This document shows positions 19,580-30,000 of a stretch of DNA of 64,000 nt, one piece after another. The number at the start of each line of letters is the position of its first letter. The stretch's first letter is position 1. A model generated the notes under the pieces. It did no database searches. It was not told where the DNA came from and was given only the letters and a program-made list of their open reading frames with translations. The stretch is taken from contig JAHBXX010000022.1 in NCBI GenBank assembly GCA_019636245.1, positions 16,872-80,871 of the forward strand, written 5' to 3'. This DNA comes from Planctomycetota bacterium (GTDB lineage Bacteria; Planctomycetota; UBA1135; UBA2386). Both the position numbers and the translations under genes were made by a program.

Positions 19580-20593
19580 TCACGCCTTCGCCGTCATGCC
19601 GAAGATCGCCGTCGCGTTGCCGCTGTCGAAGCGCAGGTCGAGCACCCCGGGCGCCTCCTCGGCGCGGGTGATGAACTCGTGGAACGAGCCGGGCACGACC
19701 TCGGTGCGCAGCGTGCCGTCGGCATCGACGAACGCGCGCTCGACCATCGCCGCGCGGAACGCGGTCTGCTTGACGCGGCCGCTCCGCGACACCTCGACCT
19801 CCGGCTTGATCGGCCGCCCGCGGCGCCGCTGCGCCGCCGCGACCGCGAACACGTCGGCGACGCGGTCGGTGGCGTGGTTGAACGCGTTGCCCTCGGTGGC
19901 GATCCAGGCCATCTCCGGCGACTCGGCCCGCAGGAGCTCGTAGTCGGCCCAGCTCGGCTCGCGGTGCTGCCGGTCGAAGCAGGCGACCAGGTTCGGCAGC
20001 AGGCGCTCGGCCTCGGCGGTCGGCAGCACGCCGTCGCAGGCCAGCGTCGCCAGGAGCGGCGCCGCCCAGGCCGGCAGCGGATCGCGCGACGTGCCGACGA
20101 CGCGCTGCACCGCGTGCTGGAACCCGGGCGAGAAGCGCTCGGGGTGCAGTTCGCTGACGAAGAACTGGGCGATCGCCTCCGGCAGGTCGCGGTGCGTGTA
20201 GGCGCGGCCGGTCATGCCGAGCCGGTCGAGCGGGTAGACGCCGCGCACCTCGAAGCCGAGCGGCTCGAGGAACCGGCGGAACGCCGCGTGCCCGGCCGGC
20301 AGGGCGCCGCTCGGCGCCGCGACGGTGCGCAGCGCGCCGTGGTCGAACACCAGCTTGCGCCCCTCGCGCAGCGTGTCGCCGACGTAGGCGGCCGCCATCG
20401 GCACCCGCCGCGTGACGTCCTCGAACAGCAGCATGTTCAGCGCCTGGGCCAGTTCGGCGCGCGTCGTCCGTCCGGTCGGCGCCAGCAGCAGGCTCGGGTG
20501 CACCTCCAGGGCGTCGAACAGGCGCGCCGTGCGGGCGGTGCCGACGGTGCGTTCCAGCAGGGCCCACAGGGTCGTCTCATGAAGATTCTGCAT
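19580..20593 (-). CDS. hglS: 2-oxoadipate dioxygenase/decarboxylase (HglS/DUF1338 family)
   Basis: The protein has 337 aa and belongs to the DUF1338 family, whose characterised member HglS converts 2-oxoadipate to D-2-hydroxyglutarate with O2 and Fe(II), a step of bacterial lysine catabolism. Family segments seen include LNMLLFEDVTRRVPMAAAYV, YTHRDLPEAIAQFFVSELHP, EGNAFNHATDRV and GSFHEFITR. It is somewhat shorter than the roughly 460-aa Pseudomonas enzyme and nearer the compact DUF1338 form. ATG 20593 is chosen because the 42 codons upstream are Arg-rich and cross the control region. It is operonic with the D-2-hydroxyglutarate dehydrogenase-like gene and divergent from a LysR regulator. Confidence 0.82.
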   Translation of the reverse strand: MQNLHETTLWALLERTVGTARTARLFDALEVHPSLLLAPTGRTTRAELAQALNMLLFEDVTRRVPMAAAYVGDTLREGRKLVFDHGALRTVAAPSGALPAGHAAFRRFLEPLGFEVRGVYPLDRLGMTGRAYTHRDLPEAIAQFFVSELHPERFSPGFQHAVQRVVGTSRDPLPAWAAPLLATLACDGVLPTAEAERLLPNLVACFDRQHREPSWADYELLRAESPEMAWIATEGNAFNHATDRVADVFAVAAAQRRRGRPIKPEVEVSRSGRVKQTAFRAAMVERAFVDADGTLRTEVVPGSFHEFITRAEEAPGVLDLRFDSGNATAIFGMTAKA

Positions 20594-20724
20594 GGCTGGT
20601 GCGAGCGGCGCGGTGCGAGGCGCGGTCGGGGTTCGGGGCCCTGATCGGGCCCGATCGGCGGGCAACACCCGGAATCCTAGCTTCTTTCGCCGCCGCCCCC
20701 CGTCGTGAGGGCACGACATCTTCG

Positions 20725-20749
20725 CATGAGTTCATTACCATGGCTCATG
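20725..20749. promoter_or_regulatory. Inverted repeat upstream of LysR gene
   Basis: CATGAG (20725-20730) and CTCATG (20744-20749) form a 6-bp inverted repeat with 13-nt spacer, 3 nt before the preferred LysR start at 20752 and 132 bp upstream of the hglS start. The size and position fit an autoregulatory LysR site. A six-base dyad can occur by chance, and if translation starts at ATG 20740 part of it is coding. Confidence 0.35.
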
Positions 20750-20751
20750 AC

Positions 20752-21648
20752 ATGGCCCGCTCCCTGCCCACCACCGCGTCCCTGCAGGCGTTCGAGTCGG
20801 CGGCCTTCCACCAGAGCATCACCCGCGCCGCCGACGAACTGCACCTGACCCAGGGTGCGATCAGCCGCCAGATCCAGGCGCTCGAGCAGCATCTCGGCGT
20901 CGAACTGTTCCACCGCCAGCGGCAACGCGTCCGGCTGGCGGCGGCCGGCCAGCGCTACCTCGAGCACGTGCGGGCGGCGTTCGACCGGCTCGAGGGCGCC
21001 GCGCTCGAGCTGCGCGCGCTGCGCCGCGGCGGCGGCACCCTGCACCTGGCGATCCTGCCGACCTACGGCACCAAGTGGCTGATCCCGCGCCTGCCGTCGT
21101 TCACCACCCACCACCCCGGCGTGCAGGTCCAGTTCACCACCCGGCTGCAGCCGTTCGACTTCGCCGCCGAGGACCTCGACGCCGCGATCCACTACGGCGA
21201 TCCGGTCTGGCCGGGGGCGAAGCTGGAACGCCTGATGGACGAGGAGGTGCGGGTGGTGTGCAGCGACGGCTACCGGCGGCAGGCCCGGCTGCGCGAACCG
21301 GCGGACCTGCGCTCGGCCGTGCTGCTGCAGATCTCGTCGCGGCCCTACGGCTGGGACGACTGGCTCGGCCGCAAGGGCCTGACCGGCATCGACGGCCGCC
21401 GCGGCCCCCGCTTCGAGCACCACTCGATGGTGCTGCAGGCGGCGATCGCCGGGCTCGGCGTCGCCGTGCTGCCTACGTTCGTGGTCGACGACGAACTGGC
21501 CGAGGGGCACGTCGTCGAGGCGTTCGCCGACACCCTGGTGCGCACCGGCAAGGCCTACTGGCTCGCCGTGCCGGAGGGGCGGGCGGAGCTGCCGGCGCTG
21601 GCCGCGTTCCGCGCCTGGCTGCTGCGCGAGCACGGGCGCGCGGGATGA
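20752..21648 (+). CDS. GcvA-like LysR-type transcriptional regulator
   Basis: The protein has 298 aa: an N-terminal helix-turn-helix (SITRAADELHLTQGAISRQI) and a LysR substrate-binding domain with the GcvA/AmpR-type segment LHLAILPTYGTKWLIPRLP. I chose ATG 20752 because MARSLPTTASLQAFESAA is the typical opening of GcvA-like regulators; ATG 20740 would add four residues. No Shine-Dalgarno sequence is visible at either. It is transcribed divergently from hglS, so the likely targets are the lysine/2-oxoadipate genes and its own promoter. The inducer is unknown. Confidence 0.85.
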   Translation: MARSLPTTASLQAFESAAFHQSITRAADELHLTQGAISRQIQALEQHLGVELFHRQRQRVRLAAAGQRYLEHVRAAFDRLEGAALELRALRRGGGTLHLAILPTYGTKWLIPRLPSFTTHHPGVQVQFTTRLQPFDFAAEDLDAAIHYGDPVWPGAKLERLMDEEVRVVCSDGYRRQARLREPADLRSAVLLQISSRPYGWDDWLGRKGLTGIDGRRGPRFEHHSMVLQAAIAGLGVAVLPTFVVDDELAEGHVVEAFADTLVRTGKAYWLAVPEGRAELPALAAFRAWLLREHGRAG

Positions 21649-21825
21649 CGCCGACGGCCGGCCTGGATCCGATCGGGGGTGATCGATTCGGACCACTCCC
21701 ATCCCCGGGTCGATCGTTGGTGAGCGCATTCCTCGGCCGGAGGGGCATCGGGCGGCCGCACCCTCCGACGACCCCCGCCCCCGCGGCTCGACGCCCGCCC
21801 CCGGTGGCGCTCTAGTGCAGCAGCC

Positions 21826-22653
21826 ATGATGCAGGACGTGCGCAGCATCCCGCCGGCCCCGCGGCGCATCCGCCTGCGGCCGCTGCTGGCGCACCGGTGG
21901 CCGCTGCTGGCCGTCGGCGGCGGGCTGTGCGTGCTCGGCAGCCTCGTGGCGTGGCTGATGTTCCTGCAGGCCGGCGGCAAGTTCGCCGACACCGAGCGGC
22001 TCGACCACGGCCCGTGCGCCGTGGTCACCGGCGCCGTGCACGAGGTCGGCGCGCCGTTCCGCGACGGCGGGCGCAGCTGGCGATGCGTGTTCTACGGCTT
22101 CCCGTGGCAGGGCATCGAGGTGCGCGGCAATGCCTTCGTCGCCGACGCGGAACTGCTGCCAGGCCAGACGGTCGACATCGAGGTGCTCGTCGCGGAACCG
22201 AACGTGAACCGCATCCAGGGCGCGGTCCGCTCCCTCGACCGCGGCTTCCTGCACCCGCCGTTCTGGTTCGGCATCGTCGTCACGCCGGGGGCGCTGATCC
22301 TGCTCGGCTGGTTGGCCGGCGCCTTCCAGCTGCGCCACGTGCTCGTGCACGGCGACGTCTCGGTCGGCCGCGTGCTGGCGGTGCGGCCGGTGCCGTTCGT
22401 GCTGCCGCAGATGGTTCGCGTCGACTACGAGTTCCGCGACCACCGGGCGGTGCTGCGCCGCCACGGGCACTGGGTGCGCGTGCACGGCGGACTCGGCGCC
22501 CGCCTGCTGCACGGCCGGCGGCCGGGCGGCGAACCGCTGCCGGTGCTGCACGACCGCCACCAGCCGCAGCAGAACCGCATGCTGCTGCCGGAGGACTTCC
22601 TGCCCGAGGCGACCTCGCGCCCGGACGCCCGGTCGGAGCACGGCGTGCCTTGA
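21826..22653 (+). CDS. DUF3592-like membrane protein
   Basis: The protein has 275 aa. Hydrophobic helices lie near residues 27-49 and 146-167, enclosing an extracytoplasmic domain of about 95 residues (RLDHGPCAVVTGAVHEVG, CVFYGFPWQG) with two cysteines. A second soluble part follows (VDYEFRDHRAVLR). The overall plan resembles DUF3592 proteins but the match is loose. Function is unknown. The stop overlaps the likely TTG start of the helicase gene (TTGA), suggesting co-expression. The preceding 176 nt (21649-21825) hold no gene I can see. Confidence 0.6.
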   Translation: MMQDVRSIPPAPRRIRLRPLLAHRWPLLAVGGGLCVLGSLVAWLMFLQAGGKFADTERLDHGPCAVVTGAVHEVGAPFRDGGRSWRCVFYGFPWQGIEVRGNAFVADAELLPGQTVDIEVLVAEPNVNRIQGAVRSLDRGFLHPPFWFGIVVTPGALILLGWLAGAFQLRHVLVHGDVSVGRVLAVRPVPFVLPQMVRVDYEFRDHRAVLRRHGHWVRVHGGLGARLLHGRRPGGEPLPVLHDRHQPQQNRMLLPEDFLPEATSRPDARSEHGVP

Positions 22654-24620
22654 GTTCCGGCGGCGGCGAGCACGTGCAGGCCCTGCTCGGTCCGGACGGG
22701 CCGATCGCGCGGCGGCTGCCGGACTTCGAGGCCAGGCCGCAGCAGCTGCAGCTCGCCGTCGCGGTCGAACGCGCGCTGGCCGAACGCCGGCACCTGGTCG
22801 CCGAGGCCGGCACCGGCGTCGGCAAGTCGTTCGCCTACCTGCTGCCGGCGGCGCTGCACGCCGACCGCCACCAGGGCGAGGGACCGATCGTGGTGTCGAC
22901 GCGCACGATCGCGCTGCAGGAGCAGCTCGAACGCAAGGACCTGCCGTTCCTGCACGCCGTGCTGCCGTTCGAGTGGTCGTCGGTGACGGCGCTCGGCCGC
23001 AACAACTACCTCTGCCTGCGGCGCATGCGCCTCGCCGAGCGCGAACAGCACCTGTTCGAGGATCCGGGCCGGCACGACCAGCTGCGGCGCATCGTCGACT
23101 GGTCGCTGACGACGCGCGAGGGCACGCGCCAGAGCCTCGACTTCGCGCCCGACGCCGAGGTCTGGGACGAGGTGCAGGCCGAGCACGGCAACTGCCTGCA
23201 ACGCGCCTGCAAGCACTACGAGCACTGCCACTGGCAGCGCGCGCGGCGGCGCATGCAGACCGCGCAGGTGCTGGTCGTCAACCACGCGCTCTACTTCGCC
23301 GACCTGGCGCTGCGCCTCGCCGGCGCGTCCTACCTGCCGCCGCACCGCGCGGTGATCTTCGACGAGGCGCACCACCTCGAGCGCACCGCCACCGAGAGCC
23401 TCGGCCTGCGGGTGGGCCCCGGCACCGTCGGCTGGCACCTGCGGCGCCTGCACGGCCGCCGCAGCGAACGCAGCCTGCTGTCGCGGCACGGCAGCGTGGC
23501 GGCGCGGCTCTTGTGGGAAGAGGCGAGGCAGCACAACGAGGCGTTCTTCGCCGGGCTGGAGCAGGCGCTCGCGGCGGGCCAGGCGCGCGAGGGGCTGGCG
23601 CTGCGCGACCGCACGCTCGAGGAGCCGCTGACGCCGGTGCTGCGCGCGCTGGCCGCCGAGCTGGGCGCCGCGGCGGCGCGCGCCACCGAGGTCGACGCCC
23701 GCATGGAGCTGCAGGCGCGCGCCAACGGGCTCGAGGCGCTGGGCGCGACGCTGCGCGCGCTGTGCGTGCCGGCGCCCGACGCCGAGACGCCGCTGGTGCG
23801 CTGGCTCGAGCCCGGACGGCACGGCGTGTCGCTGTGCGGGGCGCCGCTCGACGTCAGCGCCACGCTGCGCCAGCATCTGTTCGGCGCCGGCATCACGACC
23901 GTGCTGACCAGCGCGACGCTGGCGACCGGCGCCGACGACGACTTCGCGTGGCTGCGCGGTCGCCTCGGCCTCGACGAGGCGGCCACGCTGCGGCTCGGCT
24001 CGCCGTTCGACTACGACCGGCTGGTCGAGCTGGTGCTCGAGGAGGCGATGCCCGACCCGGCGCAGCAGGCGGATGCGTTCCGCCGCGAAGTCGCCGAACG
24101 CACGCGCCGCCACGTGCTCGACAACGGCGGCCGCGCGCTGGTGCTGTGCACCTCGTGGGAGTCGGTGCGCAGCCTCGCCCAGGGCCTGCGGGCGCCGCTC
24201 GCCGAGGCGGGCATCGAACTGCTGGTGCAGGGCGAGGCGCCGCTCGCGCGCCTGCTCGAACGCAAGCGCGCCGAGCCGACGTCGGTGCTGGTCGGCACCG
24301 ACAGCCTGTGGGAGGGCATCGACCTGCGCGGCGGCGCGCTGACGCTGCTGGTCGTGACCCGCCTGCCGTTCCAGAGCCCCGGCCACCCGCTGGTGCAGGC
24401 GCGGCTCGAGGCGCTGCGCGCGCGCGGCCACGACCCGTTCGCCGAGCACTCGCTGCCCGAGGCGATCCTGCGCTTCCGGCAGGGCTTCGGCCGGCTGGTG
24501 CGCTCGAGCCAGGACCGCGGCAAGGTCGTGGTCATGGACCCCCGCGTGCGCACCAAGGCCTATGGGCGCTGGTTCCTGGGCGCGCTGCCGTTCGGCGGCG
24601 ACCAGGTCGCGGAATCCTGA
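22650..24620 (+). CDS. DinG/XPD-family ATP-dependent DNA helicase
   Basis: The protein has about 656 aa. Walker A is EAGTGVGKSFAYLLPA; Walker B is FDEAHH. Motif VI is QGFGRLVRSSQDRG. Four cysteines in NNYLC and GNCLQRACKHYEHC fit the [4Fe-4S] cluster of XPD/DinG helicases. Late motifs include LTSATLATG and VGTDSLWEGIDL. It unwinds DNA 5'-3' or resolves R-loops and forks, by family. The start is not an ATG: TTG 22650 overlaps the upstream TGA and follows GGAG at 11 nt; GTG 22674 is the alternative. The exact subfamily (DinG or YoaA) is not decided. Confidence 0.88.
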   Translation: MSSGGGEHVQALLGPDGPIARRLPDFEARPQQLQLAVAVERALAERRHLVAEAGTGVGKSFAYLLPAALHADRHQGEGPIVVSTRTIALQEQLERKDLPFLHAVLPFEWSSVTALGRNNYLCLRRMRLAEREQHLFEDPGRHDQLRRIVDWSLTTREGTRQSLDFAPDAEVWDEVQAEHGNCLQRACKHYEHCHWQRARRRMQTAQVLVVNHALYFADLALRLAGASYLPPHRAVIFDEAHHLERTATESLGLRVGPGTVGWHLRRLHGRRSERSLLSRHGSVAARLLWEEARQHNEAFFAGLEQALAAGQAREGLALRDRTLEEPLTPVLRALAAELGAAAARATEVDARMELQARANGLEALGATLRALCVPAPDAETPLVRWLEPGRHGVSLCGAPLDVSATLRQHLFGAGITTVLTSATLATGADDDFAWLRGRLGLDEAATLRLGSPFDYDRLVELVLEEAMPDPAQQADAFRREVAERTRRHVLDNGGRALVLCTSWESVRSLAQGLRAPLAEAGIELLVQGEAPLARLLERKRAEPTSVLVGTDSLWEGIDLRGGALTLLVVTRLPFQSPGHPLVQARLEALRARGHDPFAEHSLPEAILRFRQGFGRLVRSSQDRGKVVVMDPRVRTKAYGRWFLGALPFGGDQVAES

Positions 24621-24658
24621 GCCGGTGGCGACAGGCTGCCGGAGCCCCCGTCCACGTG

Positions 24659-24682
24659 GAGATGTCATTCTGATATCATCTC
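24659..24682. promoter_or_regulatory. AT-rich imperfect inverted repeat before the SPFH-RHH operon
   Basis: GAGATG (24659-24664) and CATCTC (24677-24682) are inverted arms around an AT-rich centre, lying 8 nt before the SPFH start. This is one of few AT-rich patches in the window, so it probably overlaps the promoter. The small downstream ribbon-helix-helix protein could bind such a dyad. It is a candidate operator only. Confidence 0.4.
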
Positions 24683-24689
24683 GATAGCC

Positions 24690-25607
24690 ATGGACCACCG
24701 CCCCGAGAGCCTCGCCTCGCGCGAGTTCCCCTACCCCCGTCCGGCCAACGGCATCGCCATGCTGCTGCTCGGCATCCTCCTGCTGCCGCCGAGCATCGCC
24801 GCGTTCGTGTTCGGCGGCAGGCACCTCCACCACGGCTCCCCGGTCGCCGGCGGTCTGCTGCTGGCGCTGGGCGTTTTCGGCGTCCTGGCGATGGTGTTGG
24901 CGGTGCGCGGGCTCGTGCTGGTGAACCCCAACCAGTCGAAGGTCGTGGTGCTGTTCGGCCGCTACCGCGGCACGTTGCGTCGCGACGGCTTCTTCTGGGT
25001 CCATCCGTTCGCCGGCCGGCGCGCGATCAGCCTGCGGCTGCACAACTTCAACAGCGACAAGCTGAAGGTGAACGACCTGCGCGGCAACCCGATCGAGATC
25101 GGCGCCGTCGTCGTCTGGCGGGTGCGCGACACGGCGCAGGCGGCGTTCGACGTCGAGGACTTCGCCTCGTACGTGCAGGTGCAGACCGAGTCGGCGCTGC
25201 GCCACCTCGCGTCGCTGCACCCCTACGACAGCCCGCACGACCAGGCGACGTCGCTGCGCGGCAGCGGCGACGCCGTCAACGGCGAGCTGCAGCAGGAGCT
25301 GACGCGGCGGCTGGAGATGGCCGGCCTCGAGGTCGTCGAGGCGCGGCTCAGCCACCTCGCCTACGCGCCGGAGATCGCCGGCGCGATGCTGCAGCGACAG
25401 CAGGCCGAGGCGATCATCGACGCGCGCACGCGCATCGTCGACGGCGCCTGCGGCATGGTGCAGATGGCGCTGCAGCAGCTGCAGGCCAGCTCGGTGGTCG
25501 CGCTCGACGAGGAGCGCAAGGCGCAGATGGTCAGCAACCTGCTGGTGGTGCTCTGCTCCGAACGCGGCACGCAGCCGGTCGTCAACGCCGGCACGCTCTA
25601 CGGGTAG
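24690..25607 (+). CDS. SPFH/band-7 (prohibitin-like) membrane protein
   Basis: The protein has 305 aa. Two N-terminal hydrophobic helices (about residues 20-42 and 53-75) precede an SPFH domain: [19 protein letters not shown], then [10 protein letters not shown] and [15 protein letters not shown] [11 protein letters not shown], ending in a helical flotillin-like part ([20 protein letters not shown]). Family members form ring assemblies in membranes and often partner proteases or NfeD proteins, but neither is adjacent here. It is followed 3 nt later by a small ribbon-helix-helix gene, a pairing I recall as common for this SPFH subfamily. Its cellular job is unknown. Confidence 0.85.
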   Translation: MDHRPESLASREFPYPRPANGIAMLLLGILLLPPSIAAFVFGGRHLHHGSPVAGGLLLALGVFGVLAMVLAVRGLVLVNPNQSKVVVLFGRYRGTLRRDGFFWVHPFAGRRAISLRLHNFNSDKLKVNDLRGNPIEIGAVVVWRVRDTAQAAFDVEDFASYVQVQTESALRHLASLHPYDSPHDQATSLRGSGDAVNGELQQELTRRLEMAGLEVVEARLSHLAYAPEIAGAMLQRQQAEAIIDARTRIVDGACGMVQMALQQLQASSVVALDEERKAQMVSNLLVVLCSERGTQPVVNAGTLYG

Positions 25608-25610
25608 TCC

Positions 25611-25805
25611 GTGGCCGAGGACAAGAAGGGCTTCCTGCTGCGCCTGCCGCCGCCGCTGCTGGAGGAGCTGCGGCGATGGGCCGAACAGGAGATGCGCAGC
25701 ATCAACGGCCAGATCGAGTGGCTGCTGCGCGACGCCGTGGTCAGGCGCACCGGCCGTGACCCGACGGCCCCGCCGGCGAAAGGCCGGCCGCGCGCGCCCG
25801 ACTGA
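25611..25805 (+). CDS. Arc-like ribbon-helix-helix small protein
   Basis: The protein has 64 aa and starts at GTG, 3 nt after the SPFH stop. FLLRLPPPLLEELRRWAEQE is the beta-strand plus helix A of an Arc/CopG ribbon-helix-helix fold, followed by RSINGQIEWLLRDAV, with the NGQIE turn typical of Arc family DNA-binding proteins. The tail is basic and Pro-rich. It probably acts as a dimeric repressor, possibly of its own operon through the dyad at 24659-24682. It is not a toxin-antitoxin pair, as no toxin is adjacent. The start is supported by spacing and by the fold beginning right after residue 6. Confidence 0.8.
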   Translation: MAEDKKGFLLRLPPPLLEELRRWAEQEMRSINGQIEWLLRDAVVRRTGRDPTAPPAKGRPRAPD

Positions 25806-25808
25806 CGC

Positions 25809-26972
25809 TCATCGCCGCGCGGCGGTGGGCGGCTCGGCCGGGCCCGCCGCCGCGCCGCCGAAGTGGCGCTTCAGGGCCAGGAAGTGCCGTTCGTACAGGT
25901 GCCAGCTCGCCCACCCGACGACCCAGACCGCGGCGAGGCTCGTGGCGACGAACGCGAGCAGCACGAGCAGCGGCGGGCTGCGTTCGACCAGCCACTCGCG
26001 CAGCGCCGGGCTGGCCTCGGCGGCGGCGACCAGGCGCGCCGCCAGCCACTCGACGACCAGGATGTGCACCAGGTAGATGCAGTAGCTGAACTGGCCGAAG
26101 GAGCGCAAGCAGCGCCCGCGGCACACGCGGGCGACGACGCCCTCGCCGCGGGCCAAGGTCAGGAGCCCGACGGCGAGCAGCAACGCCGCCGCCAGCCCCC
26201 ACAGCTGCAGGCCCGGGTTGTCCTGCGGCAGCGGCGAACCGGTGGCCCAGGCGGTGGCCGCGAGGCCGGCGATGCCGACCAGCACCGCGGCGCGGCCGAT
26301 CCAGGCGGGCGGGGACGGCCACACGGCGAGGCAGGCGCCGGCCGCCAGCGCGTCGAGCCGGCAGGGCGTCAGGAAGTAGGCCGTGTCGACGCCGCGCGCC
26401 AGCAGCGCCGCGCGCAGGGCGATCGCGGCGGCCGCGAGCCCGAGGCAGAGCCAGGGCAGCCGGCGCCGCGGCAGCAGCCAGACCACCGCGGGCCACAGCA
26501 GGTAGAACTGCTCCTCGACCGCCAACGACCAGGTGATCGTGCGGGCGAGATCGGGGTGGACGTCGTGGCCACAGAGCCAGGCGAGGTTCTGGTAGTAGAG
26601 CAGGTAGGAGGCCTTCTCGGCGCCGCTGGTCGGCGGCCGCTGCAGCACGAACAGCAGCAGCGCCAGCACCGCGTAGTAGAGCGGGAAGATGCGCAGCGCC
26701 CGCCGGGCGTAGAAGTCGCGGAAGTAGTGCGGCCGGTCCTTCTGGCGCAGCAGGATGCCGGTGATCAGGAAGCCGCTGAGCACGAAGAACAGGTCGACGC
26801 CGCTCCAGCCGAGCTGCAACGCCTGCGCCAGCGGCTCGGCCGGCACCCGCGGGTGCACGGTCGTGAACAGGGTCGCGTGCATCGCGACGACGGCGACGAT
26901 CGCGAGGCCACGCACGCCGTCGAGCGCCTCGATGCGCGCCGGCGCGGCGGTGGCTCTCGGATCGGCGGGCAT
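25809..26972 (-). CDS. Acyltransferase 3 family membrane protein
   Basis: This 387-aa protein with about ten hydrophobic helices belongs to the acyltransferase_3 family (OatA N-domain, O-antigen acetylases). It opens with ALDGVRGLAIVAVVAMHA, containing the conserved R and H, followed by GWSGVDLFFVLSGFLITGIL and the FYARRALRIFPLYY block. WSLAVEEQFYLLWP is also typical. It transfers acyl groups, usually acetate, to cell-surface sugars or peptidoglycan; the acceptor is unknown. The fused SGNH domain of OatA is absent. ATG 26972 is preferred to an Arg-rich extension. It is convergent with the RHH gene, 3 nt apart. Confidence 0.88.
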   Translation of the reverse strand: MPADPRATAAPARIEALDGVRGLAIVAVVAMHATLFTTVHPRVPAEPLAQALQLGWSGVDLFFVLSGFLITGILLRQKDRPHYFRDFYARRALRIFPLYYAVLALLLFVLQRPPTSGAEKASYLLYYQNLAWLCGHDVHPDLARTITWSLAVEEQFYLLWPAVVWLLPRRRLPWLCLGLAAAAIALRAALLARGVDTAYFLTPCRLDALAAGACLAVWPSPPAWIGRAAVLVGIAGLAATAWATGSPLPQDNPGLQLWGLAAALLLAVGLLTLARGEGVVARVCRGRCLRSFGQFSYCIYLVHILVVEWLAARLVAAAEASPALREWLVERSPPLLVLLAFVATSLAAVWVVGWASWHLYERHFLALKRHFGGAAAGPAEPPTAARR

Positions 26973-27059
26973 CGCGGCCCGGGAGCCTACGCGGCCCCGC
27001 CGGCGCCGCAACGGCGCCGCCTCGCCCCCCGTCCGGCTCACGGCGCCGGGCCGAGCGGC

Positions 27060-27653
27060 TCACGCCGGCAGCGGATCGAACGCGAGGTCGCGGCGCTGGC
27101 AGGTGCGCCGTTCGAGGTCGAACGCCAGACAACTGTCGTGCGGCAACGAGTAGACGTGCAGCGTCACCGTGGTGGCGCCGCCGGCCGCCGCCGGGTTGCC
27201 GAGGCGATGGATCGCGCGCACGCGGTCGGCGGTGGCGACGGCGCCGACGTCGGCGATCACGCCGCTGCCGGTGCGCTCGAGGCCGACGCAGCCGCCGCGT
27301 TCGCCCGGATCGGCGGCCGTGCCCGCGTCGGGCAGCGACGAGCCCGGCACCAGCCGGAAGGTCTCCTCGGCGATCTGGCCGCGCACGAGCCGCACCCAGC
27401 CGCAGTTGCCGGCGTGGTTGTGCACCGGCGTGAACTGACCGGGCGCCCAGGTCAGCACCATGACGTCGAACCAGCGGCTGCGGTGCACGAGCCGCCGCGC
27501 GTACTTGTCGGCGCGCTCGCCGACGTAGGGCCGCAGCGTCGCCTCGTCGAGCACGCCGTCGGCGACGATCGCCTCGACCTTGGGCAGCGTGATGTCGCCG
27601 GGGCCGAGCCGGCCGAGGCGCTCGACGAGGGTCTGCAGCGAGAGGCGGGTCAT
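27060..27653 (-). CDS. Cysteine dioxygenase (type I)
   Basis: This 197-aa cupin oxidises L-cysteine to cysteine sulfinate with O2 and Fe(II). H78 and H80 (PVHNHAGNCGW) and H149 (RAIHRLGN) match the three iron ligands. H166 and Y168 (LHVYSLPHDSC) match the catalytic His-Tyr pair. C84 is placed like the cysteine that crosslinks to this tyrosine in mammalian enzymes, a residue many bacterial homologues replace with Gly. It stands alone on the minus strand between an acyltransferase and a peptide transporter. Length agrees with the family (about 200 aa). Confidence 0.9.
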   Translation of the reverse strand: MTRLSLQTLVERLGRLGPGDITLPKVEAIVADGVLDEATLRPYVGERADKYARRLVHRSRWFDVMVLTWAPGQFTPVHNHAGNCGWVRLVRGQIAEETFRLVPGSSLPDAGTAADPGERGGCVGLERTGSGVIADVGAVATADRVRAIHRLGNPAAAGGATTVTLHVYSLPHDSCLAFDLERRTCQRRDLAFDPLPA

Positions 27654-27748
27654 GGGAGTGCGGATCTTGCCCGGCCACCGGCCCCCGGGCGAGGGGGCCC
27701 TGGTGCGCAGCGGCCCTGGGCCGCGGGTTCCTGGCCGCGGGGCCCCTG

Positions 27749-27762
27749 GGCCGCGCGCGGCC
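27749..27762. terminator. GC palindrome after the POT transporter gene
   Basis: A perfect 14-nt palindrome GGCCGCGCGCGGCC lies 3 nt beyond the stop of the minus-strand transporter gene, followed by further GC-rich repeats (27690-27748). It could fold as a termination hairpin, but there is no U-tract, so function is uncertain. Confidence 0.35.
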
Positions 27763-27764
27763 GG

Positions 27765-29732
<1,968 letters not shown>

Positions 29733-30000
29733 GGGGCGGATGGGGAGGGCAGGGACGGAGGAAAGGGACCGCCGGTGGCCGCGGCCCGGGAGGACGGGCG
29801 GCCGCGGGCTCCTGCGTCGAGCGGGCGGGAGAGGCGTGCAGAAGGCTAGCGAGGGCGGCGCACCACGGCACCCGCGAAAGGCCGGGCGATCGCTGCGCGG
29901 CCCGGTCGGTGACCACCGAGTCGGTGCGCGGCCTTGCCCGCGCGGGCCCGGGCGGCGATCCTGCGGCCCCCACCCGAGCACCGGAGCGACGAGACCAACG

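Noticed and set aside
25611..25805. Toxin-antitoxin antitoxin
   Set aside because: The ribbon-helix-helix fold fits antitoxins, but the partner gene is an SPFH membrane protein and no toxin-like small gene is adjacent.
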